From the IMG/VR virus record IMGVR_UViG_3300027714_002764, positions 62,001 to 126,000 of that record: a stretch of 64,000 nucleotides of DNA, one strand, 5' to 3'. The stretch comes from a virus. A program made the position numbers and the translations under genes. Below the pieces are notes generated by a model that saw nothing but the letters and a program-made list of their open reading frames with translations, ran no database searches and had not been told where the DNA came from. Below, one piece after another: positions 18,663 to 27,765 of this stretch (its first letter is position 1; each line of letters opens with the position of its first letter).

Positions 18663-19451
18663 ATGCCTAATTGGAAAAAATTAATTACTAGCGGCTCTGC
18701 AGCCACTCTAAGTAATCTTAATGTCACTAATGCCGTAACTGCATCTGCCTACTTAGGAGATGGATCAGCATTAACAGGTATAACCGTAGCTCAGACTGCT
18801 ACATTATCACAGACATTTTCAAACCAAACATCAGTAGCAGTAGACCATAACTTCAATACAAGGAATGTTATTATACAAACCTTCGATGATAACAATGCAC
18901 AGGTAATCCCTGCATCTGTTACATTAACTTCTGTTACTAGAGCAACCATAACATTCGACTCTTCTACATCGGGTAGAGTAGTAGTGGCAAAGGGAGGACA
19001 TATAGTATCTGGTGTAAACGTAGCTCAAACTGCTACAATAACGGATACTTTCTCAAGCCAAACATCAGTAGCAACGTCTCATAATTTTGATACTAAAAAT
19101 GTACTAGTTACCGTTTATGATTCTAATGATGCACAAATTATACCTGCATCAGTAACTACGACAGATACTAATATAGTAACTACAACATACGATTCAAGTA
19201 CATCAGGTAGAGTAGTAGTGGCAAAAGGCGGTCATATAGTATCCGGTTCAACACCAACATACAGACAAAGTATTACAGGTGCTTCCTCTTATGCAGTCAC
19301 ACATAGCTTATCAGAAGATTATCCTATAGTTCAAGTATATAGTAGTAGTAGAGCACAAGTTATACCGTCAGAAATAACAACAACATCAGCAAATGCATTA
19401 GATATTACTTTTACTTCTACGTTTAGCGGTACTGTTGTAGTAAAAAAGTGA
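18663..19451 (+). CDS. Fibre protein built of repeated 75-80-residue modules
   Basis: 262 residues: a 40-residue N-terminal attachment peptide shared with the 15124 and 16774 proteins, then two full modules (about 42-120 and 120-196) and a third divergent one (about 197-262). Each module runs from VAQTAT through SVAxxHNF, NAQVIPASV or DAQIIPASV, to GRVVVAKGGH. The predicted fold is a small beta-sandwich. The module also occurs once in the 16774 protein. Likely a distal fibre or knob subunit; the ligand is unknown. Confidence 0.8.
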   Translation: MPNWKKLITSGSAATLSNLNVTNAVTASAYLGDGSALTGITVAQTATLSQTFSNQTSVAVDHNFNTRNVIIQTFDDNNAQVIPASVTLTSVTRATITFDSSTSGRVVVAKGGHIVSGVNVAQTATITDTFSSQTSVATSHNFDTKNVLVTVYDSNDAQIIPASVTTTDTNIVTTTYDSSTSGRVVVAKGGHIVSGSTPTYRQSITGASSYAVTHSLSEDYPIVQVYSSSRAQVIPSEITTTSANALDITFTSTFSGTVVVKK

Positions 19452-19516
19452 TAGTTATAGAAGAAAAAATAGGTAAAAATTAATAAATAAAAATAGTGTT
19501 ATCTGAAAATATTACA

Positions 19517-19524
19517 TATTTATA
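19517..19524 (+). promoter_or_regulatory. Late-promoter-like box TATTTATA
   Basis: CATATTTATATTAAAG context, 34 bases before the next ATG in a 107-base AT-rich gap. Confidence 0.55.
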
Positions 19525-19558
19525 TTAAAGATAACTCTGACCAAAAACAATATTAAAA

Positions 19559-21523
19559 ATGAGAATAGATAATCCACAAGTATCCAAACTCGAATTCCAA
19601 GCAGGTGCAGTAGTAGCTGATTCGAATTTTACAGGATCATTCACAGGCTCCTTTGTAGGAGATGCAACCGGAGCTTCATACACAGCACCAGTTCTATCAT
19701 CCGCAGCACAAGGACAAGCAAAACTTACAACTAATGGTGTAGCAGCGTCAGCAGTAGATTTAGGTCTCCAAACTGACGATAGTCCTCAATTTACAGGAAT
19801 TGAATTAGGTCATGCAACCGATACTACAGTAACTAGAGTATCAGCAGGAGTATTAGCAGTAGAAGGTACAACAGTACAACTACATCTTTCTGAAGGAGGA
19901 TTTGCAAATGGAGATAAAACAAAATTAGATGGTATTGAAGCTAGTGCAGATGCAACTGATACAACTAATGTAACTTCAGCAGGTGCATTAATGGATAGTG
20001 AGGTAAGTAACCTTTCATTAGTAAAAGGTTTAACACAAGGTATCTCTGATGGAAATGTTTTAACTGCTAACGATGTAGTTGCAGATGATGATTTTTTAAG
20101 AATCAGTGGAGCAGAAGTAGAAGGTTTAACTGCAGCTGAAGTTAGAACTGCATTAAATGTTGAAAATGGAGCAGATGTAACAGATGCAACTAATGTAACT
20201 TCAGCAGGTGCATTAATGGATAGTGAGTTAACCGATTTAGCGGGTATCAAGGGTGTAACAATCTCAACACTACAAGTTAAACCATCAGAAGGAGCATTTG
20301 CAAGTGGAGATAAAACAAAATTAGATGCAATTGAATCAAGTGCAGATGTAACAGATACAGCTAATGTAAAAACAGCATTAAATGCTTCATTAGGCGGTTC
20401 AGCAAATATAGGTAATAGTTCAGATACAATTACCATACCAGGTGATTTAACAGTAACTGGAACAACAACTACAAACAACGTAACAACAGTTTCAACATCA
20501 AATGGTGTTGTATTCGAAGGTACTGCCGCAGATGGACATGATGCTACTCTTTTATCAGTAGTTGCAGGTGCAGATGTGACATATACATTACCAAACGCAA
20601 CTGGTACAATTGCTTTAACAAGTAACTTGGCAAGTGTAGGTGATGGTGGATTAACACAAAATAACTTTACAAATGCTTTAAAAACTAGATTAGATGGTAT
20701 TGAAGCTTCAGCAACCGCTGACCAAACTGCATCTGAATTAAGAAGTGCTATTGGAACTGGAAATGGGAATTTAGTACCATCTGAAGGTTCAGCAGGAACA
20801 TTCTTAAAACATGATGGTACATTTGGAACTCCTTCATATACAACCAATACAAATACAACGACAACTTCTGATGTAACTTCAGCAGGTGCATTAATGGATA
20901 GTGAAGTAGATAACTTAGCAGAAGTTAAAGCATTCGATTCAACAGATTACGCTACAGCAGCACAAGGAACTAAAGCAGATGCTGCATTACCTAAAGGTGG
21001 TGGTGCAATGACAGGGGCTATTACAACTAATAGTACGTTTGATGGAAGAGATGTTGCAACTGATGGTACTAAATTAGATGGTATTGAATCTTCTGCAACA
21101 GCAGATCAGACATTAGGAGATCTAAACTTAGATACTGACGATGACGTACGGTTTGATAGCTTTGGAGTAGGTACAGCAGCATCTGGTACAACAGGAGAGA
21201 TTAGAGCAACTGGAGATATTACAGCATACTATTCTTCTGACGAAAGACTAAAAGAAAACTTTGCACCACTAGCAGGAGCTTTAGATAAAGTAAACCAAAT
21301 AGGTGGATACGAATTCGATTGGAAAGAAGGAATTGAAGAAATAGTAAGCAAAGAAGGACACGACATTGGAGTTAAAGCACAAGAAGTACAAGCTGTATAC
21401 CCAGAGTTAGTTCATGAAAGAGACAATGGATATTTAGCAGTTGATTATGTAAAATTAACAGCAGTATTAATAGAAGCAGTTAAAGAATTATCTGCTAAAG
21501 TAGATAAGTGTAATTGTAATTAA
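19559..21523 (+). CDS. Tail fibre with C-terminal S74 intramolecular chaperone
   Basis: 654 residues. The N-terminal part is beta-rich, and three copies of a TSAGALMDSE motif and related KTKLDGIE segments form a repeated shaft. The C-terminal 95 residues (about 556-654) are a peptidase S74 domain: YSSDERLKENF with the Ser560/Lys565 dyad, GYEFDWKEG, GVKAQEVQAVYPELV and a terminal coiled-coil helix (LTAVLIEAVKELSAKV). In this family the domain trimerises the fibre and then cleaves itself off before the serine. Followed by a small gene 15 bases later. Ends in CNCN, which is unusual for fibres. Confidence 0.9.
   Translation: MRIDNPQVSKLEFQAGAVVADSNFTGSFTGSFVGDATGASYTAPVLSSAAQGQAKLTTNGVAASAVDLGLQTDDSPQFTGIELGHATDTTVTRVSAGVLAVEGTTVQLHLSEGGFANGDKTKLDGIEASADATDTTNVTSAGALMDSEVSNLSLVKGLTQGISDGNVLTANDVVADDDFLRISGAEVEGLTAAEVRTALNVENGADVTDATNVTSAGALMDSELTDLAGIKGVTISTLQVKPSEGAFASGDKTKLDAIESSADVTDTANVKTALNASLGGSANIGNSSDTITIPGDLTVTGTTTTNNVTTVSTSNGVVFEGTAADGHDATLLSVVAGADVTYTLPNATGTIALTSNLASVGDGGLTQNNFTNALKTRLDGIEASATADQTASELRSAIGTGNGNLVPSEGSAGTFLKHDGTFGTPSYTTNTNTTTTSDVTSAGALMDSEVDNLAEVKAFDSTDYATAAQGTKADAALPKGGGAMTGAITTNSTFDGRDVATDGTKLDGIESSATADQTLGDLNLDTDDDVRFDSFGVGTAASGTTGEIRATGDITAYYSSDERLKENFAPLAGALDKVNQIGGYEFDWKEGIEEIVSKEGHDIGVKAQEVQAVYPELVHERDNGYLAVDYVKLTAVLIEAVKELSAKVDKCNCN
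19964..20910 (+). repeat. Three copies of a 35-40-base repeat in S74 fibre gene
   Basis: Copies near 19964, 20189 and 20869 coding for VTSAGALMDSE, almost identical at DNA level although the flanks differ. Such short exact repeats can promote recombination between fibre modules. Confidence 0.75.
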
Positions 21524-21538
21524 TATACATTAAACGTT

Positions 21539-22084
21539 ATGGGATTAAAAATAAGTTGCGAATTAGAAACAAGTTCTGGACCTACTGATGAACTGTACAT
21601 ACGTATTGATACGTGGAAAATAAACAGGTCTGTAAGTGAAATTAGATTCACTACAACATCTTGGCTAAACAAAAAGTTTGGGAAAGATATGAACAGACAA
21701 TATACATCAGAGCCTTATAATAATGCTATTGGTCTAGTATCTTCAAAAGTAATTTGCTATGATAATAGTAAGGACGGAGAAGAAAAAGAGATAGTTAATC
21801 TCTATAAGTTTCCAATAGCTACTAAAAAGAAAGTTACTGTTCCAGTTTATGAAGAACAGAGTTTTAAAAGAGAAGTACCTTACATAAGCTTCAATGAAGA
21901 AGGAGAAGAGTTAACTCTTTACCGTACCGTAGAAGAAAAGAAAAATGTAAAAGTAGGAGATAAACAAGAAGTAAGAGAGGTAATAGACTCCTCAATTATT
22001 GATAATTTAACAAAGGTTTCTTATAAACATCTAGCTTCCGAGTTAGGTAAGTTATTTCCTAAAGATAAAATAATAAAAGATTAG
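21539..22084 (+). CDS. Unrecognised protein, likely virion-associated
   Basis: 181 residues. Strand-rich N-terminal half (LYIRIDTWKINRSVSEIRFTT), a charged middle with many Glu and Lys, and a helical C-terminus (VSYKHLASELGKLF). It lies between the S74 fibre gene and an Ig-like gene, without its own promoter box, so it is probably co-expressed with the fibres. It could be a tail protein or a fibre-assembly factor. No family recognised. Confidence 0.7.
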   Translation: MGLKISCELETSSGPTDELYIRIDTWKINRSVSEIRFTTTSWLNKKFGKDMNRQYTSEPYNNAIGLVSSKVICYDNSKDGEEKEIVNLYKFPIATKKKVTVPVYEEQSFKREVPYISFNEEGEELTLYRTVEEKKNVKVGDKQEVREVIDSSIIDNLTKVSYKHLASELGKLFPKDKIIKD

Positions 22085-22086
22085 AC

Positions 22087-22536
22087 ATGGCAGTACAAAC
22101 ATACGGAACAACAAACATTTCTTTTAGCTCTTTTGATACATGGGCAAATAATATTAGCTCAGATTCGAATGTAACTATGAATGATGCACTGGCAGATGCC
22201 TCACCGAGCAACAGTAACCCAACTGCTGCAAGTGAGATACGAGACAATAATTGGTTTTATGGATCAATACAGGTATCATCTGGAGGATATGTAGATGTAG
22301 CAGGACCAGGAAGTTATGCTTTAGCAGATCAGACAGGTACAGTAGCATTAAAAAACTGTAATTTAGATGAAGGTAACTTAACACTTACTGCAGACGAAAC
22401 AGCAGCATACCCTAAAACTTTTGTTAGATGGAGAGCTGGTGGATCAGGAGGATCACAAATTCAAACTGGTACTACTCTTACCTTGAATGCAGCAGCACAA
22501 ACAAGTACTACAGTATTTTACGCAGAATTTACATAA
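22087..22536 (+). CDS. Small beta-rich virion protein with InlB-repeat-like end
   Basis: 149 residues. The N-terminal half contains TYGTTNISFSSFDTWA, typical of phage surface proteins. The C-terminal 50 residues (LTLTADETAAYPKTFVRW, then GGSQIQT, and VFYAEF at the end) match the pattern of InlB B-repeat/bacterial Ig-like folds. The 177-residue protein at 60697 ends with a domain of the same pattern. Probably a decoration or adhesin subunit. Starts 3 bases after the previous stop. Confidence 0.7.
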   Translation: MAVQTYGTTNISFSSFDTWANNISSDSNVTMNDALADASPSNSNPTAASEIRDNNWFYGSIQVSSGGYVDVAGPGSYALADQTGTVALKNCNLDEGNLTLTADETAAYPKTFVRWRAGGSGGSQIQTGTTLTLNAAAQTSTTVFYAEFT

Positions 22537-22540
22537 TAAT

Positions 22541-22570
22541 TTGTAAGTAAGCAGTAAATTTCGTATATTA
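22541..22570 (+). promoter_or_regulatory. Host-like promoter TTG-N20-TATATTA before modification island
   Basis: TTG at 22541-22543 and TATATTA at 22564-22570, exactly 20 bases between them, with TCG just before the box. Identical spacing is seen at 53110 and 61227. Resembles the Bacteroidota -33 TTG / -7 TAnnTTTG promoter. Confidence 0.55.
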
Positions 22571-22598
22571 ATGGTTATAATAGTTAAAACAATAGGTT

Positions 22599-23456
22599 GT
22601 GCAAGTACTGTGGGTATTAGAGAACATAAAGACAGATAAAGAGAAACATCTCTTTTATACTAAGCTTGATAGTTTATTACTATTGAGCTCTGTTTTTTTA
22701 TATAAGAAGAATCATCCTAATGATACTTGTATACTATACTGCGATAAATCAACAAAAGACTTTCTTAAAACACTCAATGCTTTAGACCTTTGGGATGAAG
22801 TAAAAAATCTAGCAATAAATACCTTTATTGACAAGAGTGTATTTTGGGCTTCTAGTAAATTAGAAGTACTAAGGAATATAAAAGAACCAACTATAGTAAT
22901 GGATAATGATTTCTTGATATATAAGAACATATCAGAAATGTTAAACGATAAACCTGTCTTTACTCATAAAGAAGACGGAACAATGTACTATCCTACAGCA
23001 AACGATCCTTTTATAGCAGAAATATCAGATATGATATCTAGACCTGTACCCCAAGCGATAAATTGTAGCTTTTGTTACTTTCCTGATTATAAATTCGCAA
23101 ATAGTTATGCTCAATTTAGTTTAGAGATGATGGAGAGATTTACTAAATTAAAAGCTCCAAATTCTACTTTTCTTATTTTTGCTGAGCAACTTACCTTGAG
23201 ACACCTATTAGATTACCATAGAGTAGAGTATACTACTCTAATGAAACAAGAATGGGTATGCGAAACTAAGGTATTTAGAGCAACAGAGAAAGGTATTATA
23301 GCACCTCCTAATCACGAACTATACTTTAAGCACTACTGGATGGATAAGCCTATAATCAGAAAAGACAAGAATACTAAAGAGTATAAAACACTTTATAACA
23401 TATTAAAAAACCAACCAGAGTTAAACTTAGAACCTTTAAAAGAACTTAAAAATTGA
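22599..23456 (+). CDS. Glycosyltransferase-like protein (GT-A type, unclassified)
   Basis: 285 residues from a GTG start; no ATG is available nearby in frame. Features are a strand (MQVLWVLEN) followed by a helix, a nucleotide-sugar-binding-like region, and PTIVMDNDFLIY near residues 98-109, where DND is a candidate DxD metal-binding motif of GT-A glycosyltransferases. The C-terminal half has Trp/His-rich segments (LYFKHYWMD). The gene at 23453 is similar in organisation, and both resemble a poorly characterised phage/bacterial GT-like family. First gene of the modification island, behind a host-like promoter. Confidence 0.6.
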   Translation: MQVLWVLENIKTDKEKHLFYTKLDSLLLLSSVFLYKKNHPNDTCILYCDKSTKDFLKTLNALDLWDEVKNLAINTFIDKSVFWASSKLEVLRNIKEPTIVMDNDFLIYKNISEMLNDKPVFTHKEDGTMYYPTANDPFIAEISDMISRPVPQAINCSFCYFPDYKFANSYAQFSLEMMERFTKLKAPNSTFLIFAEQLTLRHLLDYHRVEYTTLMKQEWVCETKVFRATEKGIIAPPNHELYFKHYWMDKPIIRKDKNTKEYKTLYNILKNQPELNLEPLKELKN

Positions 23457-24397
23457 TAGGAGTACATGCTTATTGGTCTAACCCTGTATTAACAGGAACA
23501 GCAGGACACCATACAAAAGAAAGTATGGAAACATACTCTATGTTTAATTTTGAACTCTTACACTTTATATTATCAGCACTAATGTATAAAAAACATATTG
23601 GTGAAATACACTTATACACAGATGATACATTTAAGAGTTACTTAGAAAAATTAGGATATGATATATACTGGGATAAAATAGATACTAGTAAAACTAAACA
23701 GTTCAACAAACTAAATATTAACTCAGTTAATAACTGGACTGCCTTTAAAACCTGGTTAATAGGAGAGTTAGAATGTCCATTCGTTCTTTTAGATCATGAT
23801 AATTTAATATACACCCCTATACCTGACGAACTATGGGATGCTGATGTTAGATTTGCACACTTAGAAGAAATTAATCCCTACTACTACCCTGATAAAGATA
23901 AATTAAAAGTAGAAGGATTTAAATATGATGACGATTGGAATTGGGATGATGAAGTATGTAACACAAGCATCCTATACTTTAATAACCCAGAATTTAAAAA
24001 GAAATATGCTGATAAAGCAATGCAGTTTGAACTATTAAATAATGTACAGGATCCTCATCTATCTCAGGTACAGTATTTATTTGCTGATCAACGTCTACTA
24101 ATGATGATGATGAAAACTGAAAATATAGAATGGGGTACCTTTAGTAACCTTAAATTTTTACCTTTAGAAAAAGAAATTAGAGATTCATGGACTGTTATAG
24201 ATGATAATCCATTAGTACAGTCAATAGGGTTTGATCATACCTGGTCTTTTAAACACCAACTAAAAGAAGAAACAGTAAACTTTAATAGACATAGTTCTAA
24301 TAATTTAATACTTTATTTAGAAAGACATAAAAAAATGTTAGAAGATAACTTCCCTCAGTATTTAGATAATTTAAAACCACTCTATAATGTTAATTGA
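23453..24397 (+). CDS. Glycosyltransferase-like protein, paralogous type
   Basis: 314 residues. Probable TTG start overlapping the previous stop codon (TTGA). MIGVHAYWSNP at the start, then YKKHIGEIHLYTDD, and CPFVLLDHDNLIY near residues 103-115 with DHD as candidate DxD motif, followed by a VRFAHLEE segment. His/Trp-rich C-terminal segment FDHTWSFKH. Same layout as the 22599 protein, with low visible identity, so a tandem pair of related enzymes is likely. Function inferred as sugar transfer; substrate unknown. Confidence 0.6.
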   Translation: MIGVHAYWSNPVLTGTAGHHTKESMETYSMFNFELLHFILSALMYKKHIGEIHLYTDDTFKSYLEKLGYDIYWDKIDTSKTKQFNKLNINSVNNWTAFKTWLIGELECPFVLLDHDNLIYTPIPDELWDADVRFAHLEEINPYYYPDKDKLKVEGFKYDDDWNWDDEVCNTSILYFNNPEFKKKYADKAMQFELLNNVQDPHLSQVQYLFADQRLLMMMMKTENIEWGTFSNLKFLPLEKEIRDSWTVIDDNPLVQSIGFDHTWSFKHQLKEETVNFNRHSSNNLILYLERHKKMLEDNFPQYLDNLKPLYNVN

Positions 24398-25292
24398 AAA
24401 CTTTAATAAACACATACATCAAATTTGGTTTCAGAAACCAGATAGCAATTACGGAATAGGATGCATAGGAAATAAAGATTATATAGAGTTCTCTAATAGC
24501 CATAAAGACTTCTGCGATAAAAAAGGTTGGGGGTATACATTATGGAACGAAACTACTGTTCTTACTTTGATAAAGGAACATTTTCCTGAAAGATTAGAAG
24601 AATATAAGACAATAACAGGAGTAATTAAAAAAGTAGATTGCGCTAGATTAATGATACTTTATGTTTATGGGGGTTTATATTTAGATATGGATACAGTTAT
24701 AAAAAGAGATTTAGATGAATTTCTAAACCTTACTACTATAGTAAGAGATGACTACCCTTTCTCCGATTGGCATATAGCTCCAGAACTTAAAATACAGAAT
24801 TCTTATGATATTATTGTAGGTCAAGAAAAGACAGTATACGAGTACCACTATAACAAATACGGTTTAGTTATACCTAAATTAAATAACGCAGTAATTTTTG
24901 CCAAAAAAGAATACAGGTTATTTTTAGAGATTTTAGACTTAGGATTTAAAAGAAAAGGTAATACCATATTAAATTCTTTTGGGGTACATACTTTTTCATT
25001 AAAGCTATATCAAGAAATGAATAAACAAATAAGTGGTATGTTAGATGCAGATGATTATGCAGCAACTTCTAATATACTTACGACCCCTACAGTTTACTTC
25101 TACGAAGTAGATACTGACGCTGATTGGTATGAAAAAGGAGGAGGAAACCCAATACATAAGAATAGCCCTAACCAGTATATACTACATTTTTTTGATGGAG
25201 ATTGGGATGAAAACACTTACGGTGATTTTTTATTGAATGAAGTACCGGGAGAAACATTAGACGCAGCAGGAGGAGATTGGTATGAAGATTAA
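24387..25292 (+). CDS. Glycosyltransferase, GT32 / DXD-sugar type
   Basis: 301 residues. Begins with HIHQIWFQKPD, the usual start of the glycosyltransferase sugar-binding region containing DXD motif. CARLMILYVYGGLYLDMDTV (about 90-109) holds the conserved Arg, GG and DMD (metal binding) of GT32-like enzymes. A second segment, VIFAKKEY, fits the rest of the fold, and FGVHTFSLK is a late conserved block. The start overlaps the previous gene by 11 bases, and the end overlaps the next. Sugar donor and acceptor are not predictable here. Confidence 0.82.
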   Translation: MLIENFNKHIHQIWFQKPDSNYGIGCIGNKDYIEFSNSHKDFCDKKGWGYTLWNETTVLTLIKEHFPERLEEYKTITGVIKKVDCARLMILYVYGGLYLDMDTVIKRDLDEFLNLTTIVRDDYPFSDWHIAPELKIQNSYDIIVGQEKTVYEYHYNKYGLVIPKLNNAVIFAKKEYRLFLEILDLGFKRKGNTILNSFGVHTFSLKLYQEMNKQISGMLDADDYAATSNILTTPTVYFYEVDTDADWYEKGGGNPIHKNSPNQYILHFFDGDWDENTYGDFLLNEVPGETLDAAGGDWYED

Positions 25293-26124
25293 CCTAGTTA
25301 CAGTAGTCGGGTACAATACCCCCATATTACCGCATATGTTAAAGCATTACGAGAATATGGTTGATAAGATATATCTCTGTGTTTACACCGATCGTCAGCA
25401 TATTGGAGTTCTGAATGAATTAGAAGAGTTAAATATTAAACCATATAAGGTTGTAGTTGATGATAAATTTAACTGGTATCAAGTAACTAAGATTTATAAC
25501 GAAGTAAAAAGATCCCGTCCAAATGACTGGTGGATAGTAGCTGATGACGATGAACTACAAATATACCCAGACACAGTTGAAAGTATAGTGAAACACTGTG
25601 ATAACAAAGGATATGACTTTGTCACAGGAGGGTTCTTAGATAGAATAGGTACTAATGGTACTTTCCCCAAAGTACCGAGAGATACGGATATTCATAAGTT
25701 ATTTCCTAATGCCGGTTTTTTTAGATATCCAATGTCTGGAGCCTGTCCTAATAAAGTAACTTTAATGAAAGGGTATCAAGATGTAACGGATGGACAACAT
25801 TACGCTGATTTTAATAACGGTAGTAACAGTTGGGGGATAACTCACCCTAAAAGAATGCCTGTAGAAGAATGCTTTACACAGGTTCATCATTTTAAGTGGG
25901 ATTCTACTATTTTAGAAAGATTACTATGGTGTTCTAAAATGCAAGATAACTACAAACATTGGTATGAGTATAGAGATATGTATGATGCAATAGCAGATAA
26001 TGATATGAAATTCGACTTAAAAAAATCGGAGTATTTAGTTGAGAACTTAATTGAAAGTTCGTATATTGGTTATTCTACCTACTCTAAATGGAGTACATTA
26101 ACAAATAAAATAGTTAAAATATGA
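25282..26124 (+). CDS. Glycosyltransferase family 2-like protein
   Basis: 280 residues. LVTVVGYNTPILPHMLKHY at the start and WWIVADDDELQIYP near residues 76-89 (DDD motif for nucleotide-sugar/metal), then HHFKWDSTILERL near residues 207-219 as found in GT2/GT92-like glycosyltransferases that work with mobile acceptors. Overlaps both neighbours (11 and 4 bases), so it is translated as one unit with the GT32-like gene. Acceptor unknown. Confidence 0.72.
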   Translation: MKINLVTVVGYNTPILPHMLKHYENMVDKIYLCVYTDRQHIGVLNELEELNIKPYKVVVDDKFNWYQVTKIYNEVKRSRPNDWWIVADDDELQIYPDTVESIVKHCDNKGYDFVTGGFLDRIGTNGTFPKVPRDTDIHKLFPNAGFFRYPMSGACPNKVTLMKGYQDVTDGQHYADFNNGSNSWGITHPKRMPVEECFTQVHHFKWDSTILERLLWCSKMQDNYKHWYEYRDMYDAIADNDMKFDLKKSEYLVENLIESSYIGYSTYSKWSTLTNKIVKI

Positions 26125-26351
26125 GTAAAATAGACAAAAAAGCAGACGATATAGTATTAGAACAACGTAAAGTTAGAGCCCTAGAAAAAATATCCTTATC
26201 TTTAGATAGCCTAACTATGTGGTTTGAAGAAATAGACAAAGAAGGCTGGGGAGATAGAATGGCATGGTATCTTAGTCTCTGGAAAGAGCAGTACATAGAT
26301 GAAGCTTCAACAACTAAGTCTAAACCGTCTAAGTCTAAAAAGAATGCATAA
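26121..26351 (+). CDS. Small helical protein between glycosyltransferases
   Basis: 76 residues, mostly helical with one tryptophan-rich helix (MWFEEIDKEGWGDRMAWYLSLW) and a basic low-complexity tail. The ATG overlaps the previous stop codon, and its own end overlaps the preferred start of the next gene by eight bases. It could be a partner or regulator of the surrounding enzymes. Not recognised. Confidence 0.65.
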   Translation: MSKIDKKADDIVLEQRKVRALEKISLSLDSLTMWFEEIDKEGWGDRMAWYLSLWKEQYIDEASTTKSKPSKSKKNA

Positions 26352-27765
26352 ATTAGGTATAATTGTACCTTATAGAAATAGACCAGACCAATTAACTAAG
26401 TTTAGAGAAAGTATTAATCAGTATATTACTGATATTAGCTTTGAATTAATTATAGTCGACCAACAAGGTAAGAAAGAATTTAATAGGGGAAGGCTTTTAA
26501 ATATAGGATTCAAAGAAGCTGAGAAACTAGGTTGTGATTATGTAGTATTTCACGATATAGACATGTTGCCCATAGATGTCGACTATAGCTACTCGGATAA
26601 ACCTCTTCACTTAATTACCGATTTGGATTTACCTCAAGGAGTATCTAGGACACTCTTTGATGAATACTTTGGTGGTGTGACTCTTTTTCCTGTAAGTATA
26701 TTTAAACAAATAAACGGGTATACCAACTTATACCAAGGATGGGGATTTGAAGATGATAACCTACTGCTCCGTTGTTTGGAAAACCATATTGCATTAGACG
26801 GTAATGAAACAGTACAAAAAGCAAGAGCAGCAACAGCATTAGAATTTAATGGTGAAGATAGTTATGTTGCAATACCTAACAAGTTGAATAGTTCAAGAAA
26901 TTTTTCTATATTCGTATCTTTTAGTTACGATGAAATAAATACTAATCAGCATCAAATCTCAGATAACAACTCAATATTTAGCATACCAGGGTTTGATACA
27001 ACTTTAACTGTTAATTCCTTTTTTGACTTGACATTTCAGTTTTGGAAAAAGAATTTAGAGTCTATATCTTTACCTACAAAAGGATTAAGAGCAGGTAGAT
27101 ATAATGCTGTAATTACTGTAAGAAGTAAAACTCTCAATGAAAATACTGATGATTTTATGCCACCTACTGTTAAGATGTACATTAATGGAGAACTAGTTGG
27201 AGAAAATGCATTTGATAAACTATCAAATTTAAGGAAGTCAAAATATATCTACTTAGGAGTAGGAGATCCCAATAGGGAAGAAAGAAGAAACTGGTTTAAA
27301 GGAAATATAGATACTTTTGCTACTTATAATACAGATTTAACAGAAAGGGAATGCCTACAGTTAGGAAATAATACCAATAGGAGTTTATTTGGCTTAGAAT
27401 CAGGCTTGAGTTTATCATCATATTACGACTGTAAATTTGTAGATTCTGGGGAGCTTATAGATTTAAAAAAATCTGCTAACGGAACCGTAGTAAATTGTGA
27501 ACAAGTAGATATTCATAAAACACCAGACGTCAAAAGACCAATACCTTTCAGAAGAAAAGGTAGATTTGAAGTATTACCTCATACAGAAAATGGATATAAA
27601 GATGGGTACTGGGTAAGTTGGTCTAGTAGGAATAACCAACTTAAGTATTTAGATAGTTATTATAAATCAGGAACCGGTTATCATAAAGATGGTCTAACTA
27701 CTTGCGGGTATAAAGTTATTAGTAAAGATTCTTTAGATAATTATCACCATATATTAGTAAACTAA
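26344..27765 (+). CDS. GT7-like galactosyltransferase with inserted LamG-like domain
   Basis: 473 residues from ATG 26344, chosen over ATG 26299 because MHKLGIIVPYRNR matches the start of the next gene. GT7 (beta-1,4-galactosyltransferase) motifs: VPYRNR (8-13), FNRGRLLNIGF (46-56), HDIDMLP (70-76, DID metal motif), YFGGVTLF (108-115), GWGFEDDN (132-139). Residues about 164-340 form a concanavalin/LamG-like domain (EFNGEDSYVAIP start, WFKGNIDTFATYN end). The last 75 residues (RKGRFEVLPH, DGLTTCGYKV) look like the C-terminal end of GT7. The lectin-like domain is therefore inserted in the enzyme. Probably transfers a sugar and binds glycan; acceptor unknown. Confidence 0.8.
   Translation: MHKLGIIVPYRNRPDQLTKFRESINQYITDISFELIIVDQQGKKEFNRGRLLNIGFKEAEKLGCDYVVFHDIDMLPIDVDYSYSDKPLHLITDLDLPQGVSRTLFDEYFGGVTLFPVSIFKQINGYTNLYQGWGFEDDNLLLRCLENHIALDGNETVQKARAATALEFNGEDSYVAIPNKLNSSRNFSIFVSFSYDEINTNQHQISDNNSIFSIPGFDTTLTVNSFFDLTFQFWKKNLESISLPTKGLRAGRYNAVITVRSKTLNENTDDFMPPTVKMYINGELVGENAFDKLSNLRKSKYIYLGVGDPNREERRNWFKGNIDTFATYNTDLTERECLQLGNNTNRSLFGLESGLSLSSYYDCKFVDSGELIDLKKSANGTVVNCEQVDIHKTPDVKRPIPFRRKGRFEVLPHTENGYKDGYWVSWSSRNNQLKYLDSYYKSGTGYHKDGLTTCGYKVISKDSLDNYHHILVN

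Noticed and set aside
19810-20847. 345-codon minus-strand frame opposite the S74 fibre gene
   Set aside because: Produced by the A-ending codon bias of the fibre gene; no recognisable motif.
8798-22536. Diversity-generating retroelement in the fibre genes
   Set aside because: No reverse transcriptase and no template/variable repeat pair with adenine-specific differences were seen.
26299-26343. Upstream ATG for the first GT7-like gene
   Set aside because: Would add 15 residues overlapping the previous gene; the paralogue starts exactly at the equivalent of ATG 26344.
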